Source: Agrobacterium larrymoorei
GTDB taxonomy: Bacteria > Pseudomonadota > Alphaproteobacteria > Rhizobiales > Rhizobiaceae
Length of the DNA stretch: 64,000 nucleotides
Assembly: GCF_013322225.1 (NCBI RefSeq)
Contig: NZ_JAAMFB010000019.1
Coordinates: forward strand, 186,001 to 250,000
Direction of reading: 5' to 3'
The notes under the pieces are model-generated. The model saw only the letters and a program-made list of their open reading frames with translations, made no database searches and was not told where the DNA came from. Position numbers and translations under genes: made by a program. The first letter of the stretch is position 1. Each line of letters starts with the position of its first letter. Below are positions 45,291 to 55,756 of the stretch, one piece after another.

Positions 45291-45301
45291 GGCTTGATAA
45301 C

Positions 45302-45502
45302 ATGCAGAACGCGGACAACGACAACGCCGGTGCTGGCGTCAGAACGATTTCCCCCGCAGCTCAGAGAGCGCTTCAAGAGGCCGAACAGCGCCGCAAAGCG
45401 AGCGGGGAGTTGCAACTTCCGCCCGAAACCGGAGGTCGCGATGGGCCTGAACCGGTTAGATATGGAGACTACGAAATCAAAGGCCGTGCGATCGATTTTT
45501 GA
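45302..45502 (+). CDS. DUF1674 protein, succinate dehydrogenase assembly factor 4 (SdhAF4-like)
   Basis: A 66-residue protein. The C-terminal half (LPPETGGRDGPEPVRYGDYE IKGRAIDF, joined) is the DUF1674 signature, with the conserved GPEPxRYGDxExKGRxxDF pattern seen in mitochondrial SDHAF4. That protein binds the flavinated SDH subunit and helps assembly of complex II. The N-terminal half is acidic then basic and probably disordered. It is divergent from htpX across 118 bases and stands alone. Its short length makes it easy to miss. Confidence 0.85.
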   Translation: MQNADNDNAGAGVRTISPAAQRALQEAEQRRKASGELQLPPETGGRDGPEPVRYGDYEIKGRAIDF

Positions 45503-45698
45503 TCGGCACATCCTATCCTTTGCAATGACTTATCCGATCCAGATTGCTTTCCGGCGGCAAGCTGATGATGAAGCTGGGCTTCGTAAACCCTGCAGCCGCA
45601 GCAACTAAAACGCGCTTCCTGAGAAATAAGGTTATAATTACAATTAGTTAGCTCACGCGATGACAGTGACTTCCTGAGGAATCCGTTGTCGCGAACGC

Positions 45699-46583
45699 CT
45701 ATTTTTGCTCAAGCAAGCGACAAATCGCTTCCAATTGCTCCAGTGTCCGGTAGCTGATTTTCATGGAACCACCGGCACCCTTGTGATTGATTTTTACATC
45801 CAGCCCCAAGGCGTCAGATAGGGTGCGCTCCAAAGCGACTGTGTCGGAATCCTTTTGATTATCGGGTTTTCGCGTATGAGCGGGATCGAGTTGAGCGCGA
45901 ATGTCACTTTGTGCGAGGCGTTCAGCGTCTCTTACTGACATACCCTTGGACACGATCATGCGGGCAAGATGAACCGGATCAGAAGTAGGTACCAAAGCGC
46001 GAGCGTGACCGGCCGACAGTGTGCCCTCGGACAACATGTTCCTGACAGGATCGGGTAGTTTCAGGAGGCGCAGGCTGTTTGCGACATGACTTCGGCTTTT
46101 ACCTATGATCTCTCCAAGATCATTCTGTGTGTAACCATGCTCAGCGATGAGCTGATCATACCCCAGCGCTTCTTCGAGTGGGTTGAGGTCGGACCTTTGG
46201 ACGTTTTCGACGATAGCCAACTCTAAGGCCGTTCGGTCGTCAACATCGCGCACTATCACCGGGATTTCAGTAAACCCCGCCAGCTGCGCAGCACGCCAGC
46301 GGCGTTCTCCTGCGATAATCTCAAAACGGTTTTGCTCTACTGTCCGGACCACTACCGGCTGAACAATCCCATGTTGCCGAATGGAGGCAGCGAGATCTTG
46401 CAATTCACTCTCATCGAAGTGTCGGCGGGGATTGCGGGCACTGCGTGAAATAAACTCAATCGGTACCATCCGATCAGGGCTGATCGCGCGCACAGGCTCT
46501 CCGACCGGCACAGGTTGATCCATTTCGCCGATCAATGCAGCTAGACCACGGCCCAATCTACGTTTTGAAAGATCGTCACTCAT
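45699..46583 (-). CDS. parB: Chromosome partitioning protein ParB
   Basis: ParB is the CTP-dependent clamp that loads at parS and spreads to organise the origin. The 294-residue protein has an unconserved N terminus with RRLGRGLAALIGEM, the CTP-binding domain (SARNPRRHFDESELQDLAAS, HGIVQPVVVR, FEIIAGERRWRAAQLAG: GERR CTP motif), the helix-turn-helix (YTQNDLGEIIGKSRSHVANS) and a C-terminal dimer domain (MKISYRTLEQLEAICRLLEQ). parA lies 35 bases upstream. A perfect parS lies in rsmG, less than 2 kb away. Confidence 0.97.
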   Translation of the reverse strand: MSDDLSKRRLGRGLAALIGEMDQPVPVGEPVRAISPDRMVPIEFISRSARNPRRHFDESELQDLAASIRQHGIVQPVVVRTVEQNRFEIIAGERRWRAAQLAGFTEIPVIVRDVDDRTALELAIVENVQRSDLNPLEEALGYDQLIAEHGYTQNDLGEIIGKSRSHVANSLRLLKLPDPVRNMLSEGTLSAGHARALVPTSDPVHLARMIVSKGMSVRDAERLAQSDIRAQLDPAHTRKPDNQKDSDTVALERTLSDALGLDVKINHKGAGGSMKISYRTLEQLEAICRLLEQK

Positions 46584-46618
46584 ACCGAATTTACTCCAAA
46601 ATCTTTAGACCGCAGTGC

Positions 46619-47413
46619 TCAGGCAGCCTTACGCAAACGCTCGCGTTGAATGACCTCAGAAGCCAACTGCAAATATGCCTGACTACCAGCACATTTCAGG
46701 TCATATAGAATGGCAGGCTTACCATAGGATGGTGCTTCAGACACACGAACATTCCGCGGGATCAGCGTGTGATACACCTTCTCTCCCAGATGAGTACGAA
46801 CATCGCTCACAACCTGTTGCGCGAGATTGTTGCGGGAATCAAACATCGTGAGGACAATTCCTTGGATGTCCAAACCTGGATTAACCGTTCCACGGATTTG
46901 ATTGACCGTATCGAGGAGCTGGCTCAATCCTTCCAAGGCAAAGAATTCGCACTGCAAAGGCACAAGAACAGAGTGGGCTGCGGCCATTGCGTTCATGGTC
47001 AGCAAATTGAATGAGGGAGGGCAGTCCAGCAATATGTAGGAATAATTCAGCGCGTCAGGCGTTTGTAGCGCTTTTTTCAAGAGGAAAACACGATTCGCAG
47101 CATTTGCGACCTCCATCTCGAAGCCTAGCAGATCCATGGTAGACGCCACGATATCGAGATTAGGAACCGCTGTCGGGACAGCAACTTCGTCGACTGAGTT
47201 TTCACCTATCAGAAGATCATAGGAAGATAATCGACGGGCTCTTCGATCAATTCCAAGCCCTGTACTAGCGTTTCCTTGCGGGTCCAAATCCACAACGAGA
47301 ACGCGTTCACCGATCGCAGCGAGAGCAGTTGCGAGGTTGATAGCCGTCGTGGTTTTGCCGACGCCGCCTTTTTGGTTCGCGATAGTGATAATTCTGTTTT
47401 TTTCAAACATCAT
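46619..47413 (-). CDS. parA: Chromosome partitioning ATPase ParA
   Basis: ParA (Soj) is the Walker-type ATPase that forms the gradient along which ParB-parS complexes move. The 264-residue protein has the deviant Walker A KGGVGKTTTAINLATALA, Walker A' VLVVDLDPQGNASTGLG and Walker B-like YILLDCPPSFNLL. There is no N-terminal DNA-binding extension, as expected for the chromosomal type. The start may be Met1 or Met2 of MMFEKNRI. It lies between rsmG (15-base gap) and parB. Confidence 0.97.
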   Translation of the reverse strand: MMFEKNRIITIANQKGGVGKTTTAINLATALAAIGERVLVVDLDPQGNASTGLGIDRRARRLSSYDLLIGENSVDEVAVPTAVPNLDIVASTMDLLGFEMEVANAANRVFLLKKALQTPDALNYSYILLDCPPSFNLLTMNAMAAAHSVLVPLQCEFFALEGLSQLLDTVNQIRGTVNPGLDIQGIVLTMFDSRNNLAQQVVSDVRTHLGEKVYHTLIPRNVRVSEAPSYGKPAILYDLKCAGSQAYLQLASEVIQRERLRKAA

Positions 47414-47428
47414 GCCGCACCTAGCTGG

Positions 47429-48049
47429 TCAAACGTTCTTTGACGCAAGATTGCTGATTTCGAGCACGACTGAACTTGGCTCCACAGCACTTTGATGTTC
47501 TATCAAATCGAAGTTCCAACGACCACGGGCTTTTTCTATCTCTGACTGGTAATCCCGGCCTTTATTAAGGTAGGCGCGAAGTTGCGCGTTCTGTATCGAC
47601 CAAGGATGGATAAAGTCAAACAGTAGGTCAAGATCTGCCAAAGCTCGCGCAGAGATAGCTCCAACATTGCTTATCTGCCGATGAGCCGCTTCGATTCTTA
47701 TCGGGTGAATCGTACCTCTTGCGTCTGTTTCTTTCAGCGCAGTACGCAGGAAAGCAGCCTTTTTATTATTGCTTTCAACGAGATCGACCCATCCGTCATT
47801 ATGCTCTGCGAGAAAAATAGCAGTTATGACGCCTGGAAACCCACCGCCGCTTCCCAGATCTATCCATTTTTTTGGTAATGGAGAAAGCTGGAAAATCTGC
47901 GCGCTATCAGCGATATGACGCGTCCAAATTTCATTGAGAGTGGAAGGCGCGACTAGATTTGTAGTAGCGTTCCACTTTTTAAACAGCTCGATAAAATGCT
48001 CAAGCCGTTGCTGTGTTTCACGTGAAACACTTTGGCCGTTTATCTTCAT
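47429..48049 (-). CDS. rsmG: 16S rRNA (guanine527-N7)-methyltransferase RsmG
   Basis: RsmG (GidB) methylates N7 of G527 of 16S rRNA; its loss gives low-level streptomycin resistance. The 206-residue class I methyltransferase shows [46 protein letters not shown] and [12 protein letters not shown]. Its codons for VSRET (near residue 9) contain the perfect parS site, a placement I recall from other alphaproteobacteria. It begins 11 bases after the mnmG stop. Confidence 0.96.
   Translation of the reverse strand: MKINGQSVSRETQQRLEHFIELFKKWNATTNLVAPSTLNEIWTRHIADSAQIFQLSPLPKKWIDLGSGGGFPGVITAIFLAEHNDGWVDLVESNNKKAAFLRTALKETDARGTIHPIRIEAAHRQISNVGAISARALADLDLLFDFIHPWSIQNAQLRAYLNKGRDYQSEIEKARGRWNFDLIEHQSAVEPSSVVLEISNLASKNV
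48014..48029. other. parS site (perfect), inside rsmG
   Basis: TGTTTCACGTGAAACA matches the ParB-binding consensus at all 16 positions; the palindrome extends by one base on each side. It lies in the first codons of rsmG, 1.4 kb from the start of parB. Confidence 0.95.
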
Positions 48050-48060
48050 GGTGAGACTCG

Positions 48061-49941
48061 TTATGGCTGTGCATGCAACTTTTCCTCCGATCTATAGGGT
48101 GCCTTACGGATCAAAGCAAGGATCAGCGATGCCGCCGCAGGCGTCATACCATCAATGCGAAGTGCCTGAGCAATATTGGTCGGACGAGCGGTTTGTAGCT
48201 TTTGTTTGAGCTCATTGGACAGTCCGGACAAATCCATAAAATTAAAATCGTCGGGAATTGCTCGGCTTTCATCCTTCTGAATGTCTATAATATCGGCGCT
48301 CTGCCGACGCATATAGACAGCGTATCCTGCCTCTATTTCCAATACTTCAGAGACTGGTGCCGCTATGTCCTTGAGATGCGGCCATTGATCGAAAAGGGCC
48401 GACATCGATATCTCAGGATATGCCAGGAGTTCATAGGCGGTTCGCCTTTGCCCATCCTGATTTAGCTTTAGACCACGTTTAGATGCTTCAGTTGGAGTCA
48501 CTGAACAACTCTTCAGCACTTCACGGCAACGATCCAGCTCTTCCTTGAACTTAGCAAATTTTTCCGCACGCGCTGATTGGACTATTCCATTTTCGAATCC
48601 TATCGGCGTAAGCCGAAGATCTGCATTGTCCACACGAAGAGACAAACGGTATTCAGCGCGTGACGTAAACATCCGGTAAGGTTCGCTGACCCCCTTAGAC
48701 GTGAGGTCGTCAATCATGACTCCGATATATGATTCAGTCCGACTGAAGTGAAGTGGCTGCTTGTCGCCCGCATTACGGGCAGCATTGATGCCTGCCACGA
48801 GGCCTTGAGCGGCTGCTTCTTCGTAACCCGTCGTTCCATTTATTTGACCAGCCAAAAATAGTCCCGAGAGTTTTTTACATTCCAGTGACGGTTTCAGCTC
48901 GCGTGGATCAATATAATCATATTCGATGGCATATCCTGGCTGGAGAATTTTTACCTGCTCCAGACCCGGGATGGTCTTTATAAATTGTTCTTGAACCGCA
49001 GCTGGCAGAGAAGTGGAAATACCATTTGGGTAGATGGTGTCGTCGTCCAACCCCTCTGGCTCCAGAAAAATCTGGTGTCCGTCACGCTCTCCGAAGCGTA
49101 CTATCTTGTCTTCAATTGAGGGACAATAACGAGGACCCACGCCCTCGATCTGGCCGGAATACATCGCAGAGAGATGTATGTTCTCCTGAATGACCTTATG
49201 GCCCTCAGGCGTGGTCCGCGTAACTCCACAATCAATTTGGGGATTTCGGATTGCGTCTGTCATGAAGGAAAATGGTACAGGATCATCGTCAGGGCCTTGA
49301 CGATCGACACTATCCCAGTCGATGGTTTTCCCGTCAAGACGCGCGGGGGTTCCGGTTTTTAACCTGCCCATTCGCAAACCAATGCGCTGAAGCGTATTTG
49401 ACAAACCGACACTTGGCTGTTCGCCCATTCGTCCTGCAGGAAGCTTTTCGGAGCCAATATGAATCAAGCCGCGTAGAAATGTGCCGCTTGTTAAGACAAC
49501 GGCTCCGCACGCGATTTCCCGACCATCCGACATAATGACGCCGGTCACTTGATCGTCTGTCACCTTAAGATCGTGGGCATCGCCTTCGATAACCATGAGA
49601 TTATCAATAGACGCGATTTCTCCTTGCATCGCTTCGCGGTAAAGTCGGCGATCAGCTTGTGTGCGGGGACCGCGGACGGCGGGGCCTTTTTTCCTGTTCA
49701 GCATTCTGAACTGGATGCCGCCTGAATCAGCCACACGCCCCATTAGGCCGTCAAGCGCATCGATCTCGCGCACCAGATGGCCTTTTCCTAATCCGCCAAT
49801 CGCAGGATTGCACGACATAACACCTATCGTTCTAGCGTTATGCGTGACCAGAGCGGTCCTGGCGCCATATCTGGCAGAGACGGCAGCTGCTTCACTCCCC
49901 GCGTGACCACCACCTATTACGACGACATCAAACTTCATCAT
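48061..49941 (-). CDS. mnmG: tRNA uridine-5-carboxymethylaminomethyl(34) synthesis protein MnmG
   Basis: MnmG (GidA) works with MnmE to put the (carboxymethyl)aminomethyl group on U34 of certain tRNAs, using FAD and methylene-THF. The 626-residue length is standard. It shows the FAD-binding [59 protein letters not shown], the conserved [45 protein letters not shown] and [20 protein letters not shown]. The gene follows mnmE across 43 bases containing a parS-like site. Confidence 0.97.
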   Translation of the reverse strand: MMKFDVVVIGGGHAGSEAAAVSARYGARTALVTHNARTIGVMSCNPAIGGLGKGHLVREIDALDGLMGRVADSGGIQFRMLNRKKGPAVRGPRTQADRRLYREAMQGEIASIDNLMVIEGDAHDLKVTDDQVTGVIMSDGREIACGAVVLTSGTFLRGLIHIGSEKLPAGRMGEQPSVGLSNTLQRIGLRMGRLKTGTPARLDGKTIDWDSVDRQGPDDDPVPFSFMTDAIRNPQIDCGVTRTTPEGHKVIQENIHLSAMYSGQIEGVGPRYCPSIEDKIVRFGERDGHQIFLEPEGLDDDTIYPNGISTSLPAAVQEQFIKTIPGLEQVKILQPGYAIEYDYIDPRELKPSLECKKLSGLFLAGQINGTTGYEEAAAQGLVAGINAARNAGDKQPLHFSRTESYIGVMIDDLTSKGVSEPYRMFTSRAEYRLSLRVDNADLRLTPIGFENGIVQSARAEKFAKFKEELDRCREVLKSCSVTPTEASKRGLKLNQDGQRRTAYELLAYPEISMSALFDQWPHLKDIAAPVSEVLEIEAGYAVYMRRQSADIIDIQKDESRAIPDDFNFMDLSGLSNELKQKLQTARPTNIAQALRIDGMTPAAASLILALIRKAPYRSEEKLHAQP

Positions 49942-49971
49942 GACATATCCCGTTGCTCAGGAGCAATTCAG

Positions 49972-49987
49972 TGTTTCACGTGAATCA
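49972..49987. other. parS-like site (one mismatch) between mnmE and mnmG
   Basis: TGTTTCACGTGAATCA matches the ParB consensus at 15 of 16 positions, in the 43-base gap between the mnmE stop and the mnmG start. Confidence 0.75.
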
Positions 49988-51301
49988 TTTACCGATGCAA
50001 AACTCGGAGAAAATAACACCTAACAACTCCTCGACGTCGACACGACCGGTAATGCGCCCAAGGGACGTAGCTGCTAGACGTAGGTACTCGGATCTGACTG
50101 CCAGATCGCGTCCTTCAAAGTTAAGCGCTTCAGTAACATAGTTCAGCGTCTCTTCAAGGCGTTTCTTATGTCGCTCTCTCGCAGGGATGAGCGTCGATGA
50201 CGCACCAACTTTCTTCTCGATTGCTTTTTTTATTTGAGATTGCAATTCTGCAATTCCATCACCGGTTTTTGATGAAATCGCGATATGATCTGCTTCGCTG
50301 TGCTTTTTAGAAAGATCTGACTTTGTAAATACCTGGACCACCCCATCTGTCGTGGGGAGTTGTTCCGGAGGCGAATCAATGTCGCTGAGATTTAGTACAA
50401 GATCGGCGGCACGCGCGATATTGCGAGCTCTTCTCACGCCTTCCTGTTCTATTACATCACTGGTCTCTCTAAGACCGGCTGTATCGAGCAGTGTAACGAG
50501 ATAGCCATCAATATTAAGATCGACGCTAAGCACGTCTCTCGTCGTGCCGGCAACATCCGTGACAATAGCTATATCTCGACCCGCCAGGACATTCATAAGG
50601 CTGGATTTACCGACGTTGGGTGGGCCAATCAATGCGACCTTGAAGCCATCGCGAATGATTTCAGAGGCATTACTATGGCCTATGTGCGCTACCAGTTCGT
50701 TTTTCAACGCGTGAACATTCTTCCAGACCTGCGAAGCAACTGAATCGGGTACGTCATCCTCGTCAGAGAAATCGAGTTCCGCCTCTATAAAAGCACGGCA
50801 TTTTGTTAGCTGCGTTGCCCAATCGTCGTAAAGCTGAGAAAGTCGACCGCTCGTTTGCTCGACCGCTAGGCGTCGTTGCATCTCAGTTTCTGCTTTAAGC
50901 AGATCAGCAAGACCTTCGATTTCAAGGAGATCCATCTTTCCATTGTTAAAAGCCCTTTGGGAAAACTCCCCAGCTTCAGCAGGTCGGAAAGCCGGTATCC
51001 TTTCGAGGATGCCAAATATGGCATTAACGACGGCACGACCGCCGTGGACATGGATTTCCAGGCAATCCTCGCCTGTAAACGAGTTCGGTGCAGGAAAGCT
51101 GATTAAGAGCGATTGGTCAATCGGTTCGCCATCCGTGCTACGGATTGTCCTTAACGTCGCAACGCGAGGCGTGAGGCTTGCTAGGCCCGACAAAGTCCGC
51201 AGCGCATCGAAAGCCCCAGCGCCGCTTATACGGATTACTGCCACTCCTGCTGGGAGAGAACCGCTGGAAAGAGCGTATATGGTATCCGATGACGCAGACA
51301 A
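49985..51301 (-). CDS. mnmE: tRNA uridine-5-carboxymethylaminomethyl(34) synthesis GTPase MnmE
   Basis: MnmE (TrmE) is the GTPase partner of MnmG in U34 tRNA modification. The 438-residue protein has an N-terminal folate-binding domain (DTIYALSSGSLPAGVAVIRI, GRAVVNAIF, RPAEAGEFSQRAFNNGKMDL), a helical domain with an inserted G domain (VALIGPPNVGKSSLMNVLAG, DVAGTTRDVL, DTAGLR) and the essential C-terminal CIGK motif. It begins 165 bases from the rho stop. The annotated end overlaps the parS-like site by 3 bases. Confidence 0.97.
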   Translation of the reverse strand: MSASSDTIYALSSGSLPAGVAVIRISGAGAFDALRTLSGLASLTPRVATLRTIRSTDGEPIDQSLLISFPAPNSFTGEDCLEIHVHGGRAVVNAIFGILERIPAFRPAEAGEFSQRAFNNGKMDLLEIEGLADLLKAETEMQRRLAVEQTSGRLSQLYDDWATQLTKCRAFIEAELDFSDEDDVPDSVASQVWKNVHALKNELVAHIGHSNASEIIRDGFKVALIGPPNVGKSSLMNVLAGRDIAIVTDVAGTTRDVLSVDLNIDGYLVTLLDTAGLRETSDVIEQEGVRRARNIARAADLVLNLSDIDSPPEQLPTTDGVVQVFTKSDLSKKHSEADHIAISSKTGDGIAELQSQIKKAIEKKVGASSTLIPARERHKKRLEETLNYVTEALNFEGRDLAVRSEYLRLAATSLGRITGRVDVEELLGVIFSEFCIGK

Positions 51302-51411
51302 GTAATTCTCCTAAACCATGTAGCGTAATCACGCAGCCGCGTCGCTAAACGACAAAGGCAAGACACAAGCATTTTCCAGATTGCATCCAATTCCTCGCTT
51401 TAAACGACAAA

Positions 51412-51433
51412 CCGCGCCTGTGAACAGACGCGG
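51412..51433 (-). terminator. Probable terminator after rho
   Basis: CCGCGCCTGT (51412-51421) and ACAGACGCGG (51424-51433) pair with one mismatch around a very short loop, 33 bases after the rho stop on the minus strand, running into TTTGTCGTTTAAAG. The remaining bases before mnmE hold no gene. Confidence 0.55.
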
Positions 51434-51466
51434 CCATCAACCTTCAACGATGAATCCGGCTAAACG

Positions 51467-52732
51467 TTAGGTGTTCATCGAATCGAAGAAGTCACCATTG
51501 TTTTTGGTCTGCTTCAACTTATCGATAAGGAACTCGATTGCATCCGTGGTCCCCATCGGGGCGAGAATACGCCGCAGAACGAAGATTTTCTGCAAATCTT
51601 GCCGCGGTACGAGCAAATCTTCCTTACGGGTGCCGGACTTGAGGATATCCATGGCTGGGAAGATACGCTTGTCCGCAACCTTGCGGTCCAGAACAATTTC
51701 GGAGTTACCGGTACCCTTGAACTCTTCAAAGATAACTTCATCCATACGGCTGCCCGTATCGATCAACGCAGTCGCGATAATCGTCAGCGAGCCGCCTTCT
51801 TCGATGTTACGCGCAGCACCGAAGAAACGCTTAGGGCGCTGCAGAGCATTAGCGTCAACACCACCGGTCAGAACCTTACCAGAAGATGGAACCACGGTGT
51901 TGTAGGCGCGGCCAAGACGGGTGATCGAGTCAAGCAGAATGACGACATCGCGACCATGTTCAACAAGGCGCTTGGCTTTTTCAATAACCATTTCCGCGAC
52001 CTGCACATGGCGAACGGCTGGTTCATCGAAGGTTGAAGACACGACTTCGCCCTTCACGGAACGCTGCATATCGGTCACTTCTTCCGGACGCTCGTCGATC
52101 AGAAGAACGATCAGGTAACATTCTGGATGATTTGCAGTGATCGAATGCGCAATGTTCTGCAACAGAACGGTCTTACCGGTCCGGGGTGGAGCAACGATCA
52201 GACCGCGTTGACCCTTGCCGAGCGGCGCGACCAGATCGATCACACGAGAGGACAAGTCCTTGGATGTTGGAACATCCAGTTCCATCTTGAAGCGCTCGTT
52301 CGGATAGAGCGGCGTCAGGTTATCGAAATGAACCTTATGACGGATCTTTTCCGGATCGTCGAAATTGATCGTGTTGACCTTTAAGAGCGCAAAGTAGCGT
52401 TCGCCTTCTTTCGGTCCACGGATCGGGCCTTCGACCGTGTCTCCGGTTTTCAACGAAAAACGCCGAATTTGAGAAGGCGAGATATAGATATCGTCCGGGC
52501 CTGGGAGATAATTCGCATTGGCGGAGCGCAGGAAGCCAAAGCCATCCTGAAGAACTTCGACCACGCCTTCGCCGATTATCTCGATGTCCTGGCTGGCCAG
52601 CATCTTGAGAATAGCGAACATGAGCTCCTGCTTACGCATGGTGCTCGCGTTTTCAACTTCCAGGGATTCGGCAAAAGTTAGCAAATCGGTTGGTGATTTG
52701 CTCTTGAGTTCCTGAAGCTTCATTTCAGCCAT
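51467..52732 (-). CDS. rho: Transcription termination factor Rho
   Basis: Rho is the hexameric RNA-dependent ATPase that ends transcription. The 421-residue protein has the N-terminal helix bundle ([20 protein letters not shown]), the RNA-binding cold-shock domain ([32 protein letters not shown]), Walker [16 protein letters not shown], the Q-loop region [20 protein letters not shown], and [20 protein letters not shown]. The start at 52732 (MAEMKLQEL) is the accepted one; the open frame extends 52 codons upstream, but that part is unconserved leader. Rho often controls its own leader, and the 186-base gap to hemJ would be that leader. Confidence 0.97.
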   Translation of the reverse strand: MAEMKLQELKSKSPTDLLTFAESLEVENASTMRKQELMFAILKMLASQDIEIIGEGVVEVLQDGFGFLRSANANYLPGPDDIYISPSQIRRFSLKTGDTVEGPIRGPKEGERYFALLKVNTINFDDPEKIRHKVHFDNLTPLYPNERFKMELDVPTSKDLSSRVIDLVAPLGKGQRGLIVAPPRTGKTVLLQNIAHSITANHPECYLIVLLIDERPEEVTDMQRSVKGEVVSSTFDEPAVRHVQVAEMVIEKAKRLVEHGRDVVILLDSITRLGRAYNTVVPSSGKVLTGGVDANALQRPKRFFGAARNIEEGGSLTIIATALIDTGSRMDEVIFEEFKGTGNSEIVLDRKVADKRIFPAMDILKSGTRKEDLLVPRQDLQKIFVLRRILAPMGTTDAIEFLIDKLKQTKNNGDFFDSMNT

Positions 52733-52918
52733 GAAGAGAAAGACCGTTTTAAAAATGTTTGGGGAGGGGCGTGCTCGCGAATCAGGTACTGTGGATGGCC
52801 CGCAGACGTCTGAATAATTCACATGCCATGGAGATGAGTGCGCTGAAAATAGCGGCTCCATCCTAATCCTGCAAGAGGGAAGCACCAATTCCGGGAAATT
52901 TATCGTGAACGTCCGTTA

Positions 52919-53464
52919 TCAAAACGGTTTAACAACCACAAGTATGACTATAGCGATCATCAGCACGGTCGGAATTTCATTCATCAACCGCCAGTGACGG
53001 GCCGGCCGGGTGTTTTCGTCGCGCGCAAATTTCTTGGCACTTCTGCTGAAATAGACATGCGCCGCCGTCAGTAGGAACACCAGACTGATTTTTGTGTGCA
53101 ACCATCCGCCGGAAAAGCCGTAGACCGACCACGCCAGATATAGGCCCAGCATCCAACTGATCATCATAGCCGGGTTCATGATAAAGCGAATAAGCCGCTT
53201 TTCCATGACCTTGAAGGTTTCCGACTGCTGTGAGCCCTTTGGTGCATCGGTGTGATAGATGAACAGCCGCGGCAGGTACAGCAGTCCAGCCATCCAAGAA
53301 ATGACGGCGATGATATGTAGAGCCTTGATCCAGAGATAGGCCGCCGCCGGATCCACATGCAAGACGAGCGCAATCAAGCCAATGAAGACGGTAAGCGCCA
53401 TTCCTGCTCGCAAGCGCGCCTGGCGTCCTGATCGGACTGATGTCGTTTCCCGGTTCTCGCTCAT
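52919..53464 (-). CDS. hemJ: Protoporphyrinogen oxidase HemJ
   Basis: HemJ is the membrane protoporphyrinogen IX oxidase found in most alphaproteobacteria and cyanobacteria. The 181-residue protein has four to five membrane segments ([89 protein letters not shown]). It carries the conserved His of [14 protein letters not shown] and the [15 protein letters not shown] region. Its start overlaps the hemE stop by 4 bases, linking two haem-pathway enzymes. The first 25 residues are an unconserved basic tail. Confidence 0.92.
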   Translation of the reverse strand: MSENRETTSVRSGRQARLRAGMALTVFIGLIALVLHVDPAAAYLWIKALHIIAVISWMAGLLYLPRLFIYHTDAPKGSQQSETFKVMEKRLIRFIMNPAMMISWMLGLYLAWSVYGFSGGWLHTKISLVFLLTAAHVYFSRSAKKFARDENTRPARHWRLMNEIPTVLMIAIVILVVVKPF

Positions 53465-54495
53465 TTCGCTGCACCAAAACGACGCACGCGCGAAACAAGC
53501 CGCGTGACATTTTCAGGATCAGCTTGCGGTGTGATCCCATGGCCCAGATTAAATATCAAAGGGCCATTGCCCAGATAGTCCAGAACGGCGTCGATGCCAT
53601 CCTGAAGCGGCTTTCCACCAGCGATCATCAGCATAGGATCAAGATTACCCTGGACTGGACCTTCCTTCTGCAAATCACGAGCGAAGGACAGAGGCACGCT
53701 CCAATCGAGGCCTATGGCATCTGCCTTTGTTTTCTGGCGGTAGTCCTTGAGCAGAATTCCCACGCCCTTTGCGAATGCAATAATCTTCGCATTCGGTCTA
53801 CGCGAACGGACGGATTCGATGATCCTCGCCACCGGCTTGACTGCGTATTCCTCGAACTCTCTCTCACCGAGAACACCCGCCCAAGAGTCGAATATCTGAA
53901 CCGCATCCGCACCCGCGTCCAGTTGAGCGACGAGATAATCTGCAGAAACCTCCGCCAAAACTGCGAGAAGCTTTTTGAACGCTTCCGGTTCCTGATAGCC
54001 AAACAACCGGGCAGGGGCCTGGTCAGGCGTACCATGACCCGCAATCATATAAGTCGCGACCGTCCACGGAGCGCCACAGAAACCCAACAGCGTGGTCTTT
54101 GACGGCAGCTCTTCGCGAAGTTTTGATACGGTTTCAAATACAGGTTTCAGGTGAGCAAGAACGCCTTTAGCCTTAAGCGTGTGAATGGTGGCAGCATCGA
54201 TAGGATCCATTTGAGGACCCTTGCCTTCGGAGAAACTGACGTTGCGGTCCAGCGCATCTGGAATGACAAGAATATCGGAAAAAAGAATTGCAGCATCGAG
54301 GTCGAAACGGCGGATCGGCTGAAGCGTCACTTCCGTTGCAAGCTCGGGATTGTAACAGAGGTCCAGGAAACTTCCGGCCTGCTTGCGCGTTTCCCGGTAC
54401 TCGGGAAGATATCTGCCCGCCTGCCTCATAAGCCAAATAGGAGGGGGGCTGAGCGTCTCCCCATCAAGAACCTTCAAAACATCGCGTTCAATCAT
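53461..54495 (-). CDS. hemE: Uroporphyrinogen decarboxylase HemE
   Basis: HemE removes four carboxyl groups from uroporphyrinogen III to give coproporphyrinogen III, in the cytoplasm. The 344-residue protein shows the two family signatures [20 protein letters not shown] near the N terminus and [16 protein letters not shown] in the middle, with [20 protein letters not shown] and [14 protein letters not shown]. It begins beside the AT-rich DnaA-box region; hemE next to the chromosome origin is recalled for Caulobacter and rhizobia. hemJ follows with a 4-base overlap. Confidence 0.97.
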   Translation of the reverse strand: MIERDVLKVLDGETLSPPPIWLMRQAGRYLPEYRETRKQAGSFLDLCYNPELATEVTLQPIRRFDLDAAILFSDILVIPDALDRNVSFSEGKGPQMDPIDAATIHTLKAKGVLAHLKPVFETVSKLREELPSKTTLLGFCGAPWTVATYMIAGHGTPDQAPARLFGYQEPEAFKKLLAVLAEVSADYLVAQLDAGADAVQIFDSWAGVLGEREFEEYAVKPVARIIESVRSRRPNAKIIAFAKGVGILLKDYRQKTKADAIGLDWSVPLSFARDLQKEGPVQGNLDPMLMIAGGKPLQDGIDAVLDYLGNGPLIFNLGHGITPQADPENVTRLVSRVRRFGAAK

Positions 54496-54904
54496 CGTAC
54501 CCAGCTCTTCCTAAAAATAAAATCAAAGAGATTTAAAAGATTTTCTATTTCTTAGAGTCGGTGAGTAGCAAGGATTAAAAATTATCCGGCGGATATGCCG
54601 CACGCTTCATCTCACCCCTTGTCTTGAGCATCGAAAATCGCAGGTACTCGCGAACATTGTGCGTTATCAGAAAATAGCGATTTTAATCAATTACTTAGTT
54701 AAATAGTGAAACTGCCGGACGCTGTGGATAAGTGACGGATAATTTTTAAACCGCTGTCTTCGTCCACATAATTCACAAGCCGGCATTTGCTTGCTACACC
54801 ACTTTCCGAATTGTGGAAAAACCGACAGTTTTCCAACGCCCCGATCGCGGACGGTGGGACGCCGGAGGGTTGTCCAGCCTTATCAACAGGGAGATGAAAA
54901 TAGC
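54496..54904. other. Candidate chromosomal replication origin (oriC)
   Basis: A 409-base gene-free, AT-rich region between hemE and the PPDK regulator. It holds a perfect DnaA box (TGTGGATAA at 54723-54731, minus sense) and two one-mismatch boxes (TGTGGAAAA at 54812-54820; TTATCAACA at 54880-54888). A two-mismatch box, TTATCCGGC, lies at 54582-54590. A very AT-rich stretch at about 54670-54710 could be the unwinding element. One GAGTC (CcrM-type GANTC) lies at 54555-54559. The position beside hemE, parAB within 10 kb and gyrB within 8 kb all fit an origin. The gap must also hold promoters for hemE and the regulator gene. Confidence 0.75.
54723..54731 (-). promoter_or_regulatory. DnaA box (perfect)
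   Basis: TGTGGATAA on the plus strand is TTATCCACA on the minus strand, the full DnaA consensus. It is central in the hemE-side gap, just after the most AT-rich stretch. Confidence 0.8.
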
Positions 54905-55726
54905 GTGGAGATCAAAAAAAGCTTCTTCCATCTTCACCTGATTTCTGACTCGACCGGGGAGACTCTGATGTCGGCGGGCAGGGCAGTCTCCGCGCAGTTT
55001 CAGACCTCTCTGCCGATAGAGCACGTCTATCCGATGGTCCGAAATCAGAAACAGTTGCAGGCCGTGTTACAGGCTATAGACCAGAAACCGGGCATCGTTC
55101 TTTATACGATTGTTGATCAGCAGCTTGCAGCGTTTCTGGATTTGCAGTGCCACGCTCTTGGCGTTCCATGCGTGAACATTCTTGAGCCGATCAACGATAT
55201 TTTTCAGACCTATCTCGGTACGACATCGCGACGGCGGTCCGGCGCACAGCATGCTATGAATGCCGAATATTTTGCGCGGATCGAGGCCCTCAACTTTGCC
55301 ATGGATCATGACGACGGGCAGATGCCCGAAAGCTATGACGAGGCCGATGTGGTGATTATCGGGATCAGCCGAACCTCAAAGACCCCAACAAGCATTTACC
55401 TCGCAAATCGCGGCGTGAAGACGGCAAATATTCCCGTTGTCCCAAATGTACCGCTTCCTGACAGCCTCTATAAGACGAGCAAGCCGTTGATCGTCGGGCT
55501 TGTTGCTACATCAGATCGAATTTCTCAGGTTCGTGAAAACCGCGAATTGGGTTCGACGGGCGGTTTTGATAGAGGGCGATACATTGATCGTGCCACGATC
55601 ATGGAAGAACTGAAATATGCGAGGGCGCTCTGTTCGCGCAACAACTGGCCACTCATCGATGTGACAAGGCGCTCCATTGAAGAGACCGCGGCAGCAATCC
55701 TTGCCCTTAGGCAACGGACGCGTTAA
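54905..55726 (+). CDS. Pyruvate, phosphate dikinase regulatory protein (DUF299 kinase/pyrophosphorylase)
   Basis: A bifunctional enzyme that uses ADP to phosphorylate, and phosphate to dephosphorylate, a threonine of pyruvate, phosphate dikinase (or PEP synthase), switching it off and on. The 273-residue protein begins [20 protein letters not shown], the family start, and has the P-loop-like [20 protein letters not shown] and [20 protein letters not shown] near the end. The GTG at 54905 is preceded by AGGGAG (54887-54892) and is preferred over the upstream frame, which runs through the origin region. It is the first gene on the plus side of the candidate origin. Confidence 0.93.
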   Translation: MEIKKSFFHLHLISDSTGETLMSAGRAVSAQFQTSLPIEHVYPMVRNQKQLQAVLQAIDQKPGIVLYTIVDQQLAAFLDLQCHALGVPCVNILEPINDIFQTYLGTTSRRRSGAQHAMNAEYFARIEALNFAMDHDDGQMPESYDEADVVIIGISRTSKTPTSIYLANRGVKTANIPVVPNVPLPDSLYKTSKPLIVGLVATSDRISQVRENRELGSTGGFDRGRYIDRATIMEELKYARALCSRNNWPLIDVTRRSIEETAAAILALRQRTR

Positions 55727-55756
55727 TCCGACGTTATTCCATCGGAGACGATATTC

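Noticed and set aside
52733-52888. Upstream extension of rho by 52 codons
   Set aside because: The conserved Rho N terminus begins at [11 protein letters not shown]. The extension is probably untranslated leader.
54670-54710. TTAA ... TTAA in the candidate origin as a CtrA site
   Set aside because: The spacing between the TTAA halves is 12 bases rather than 7, and the region is AT-rich enough for such matches by chance.
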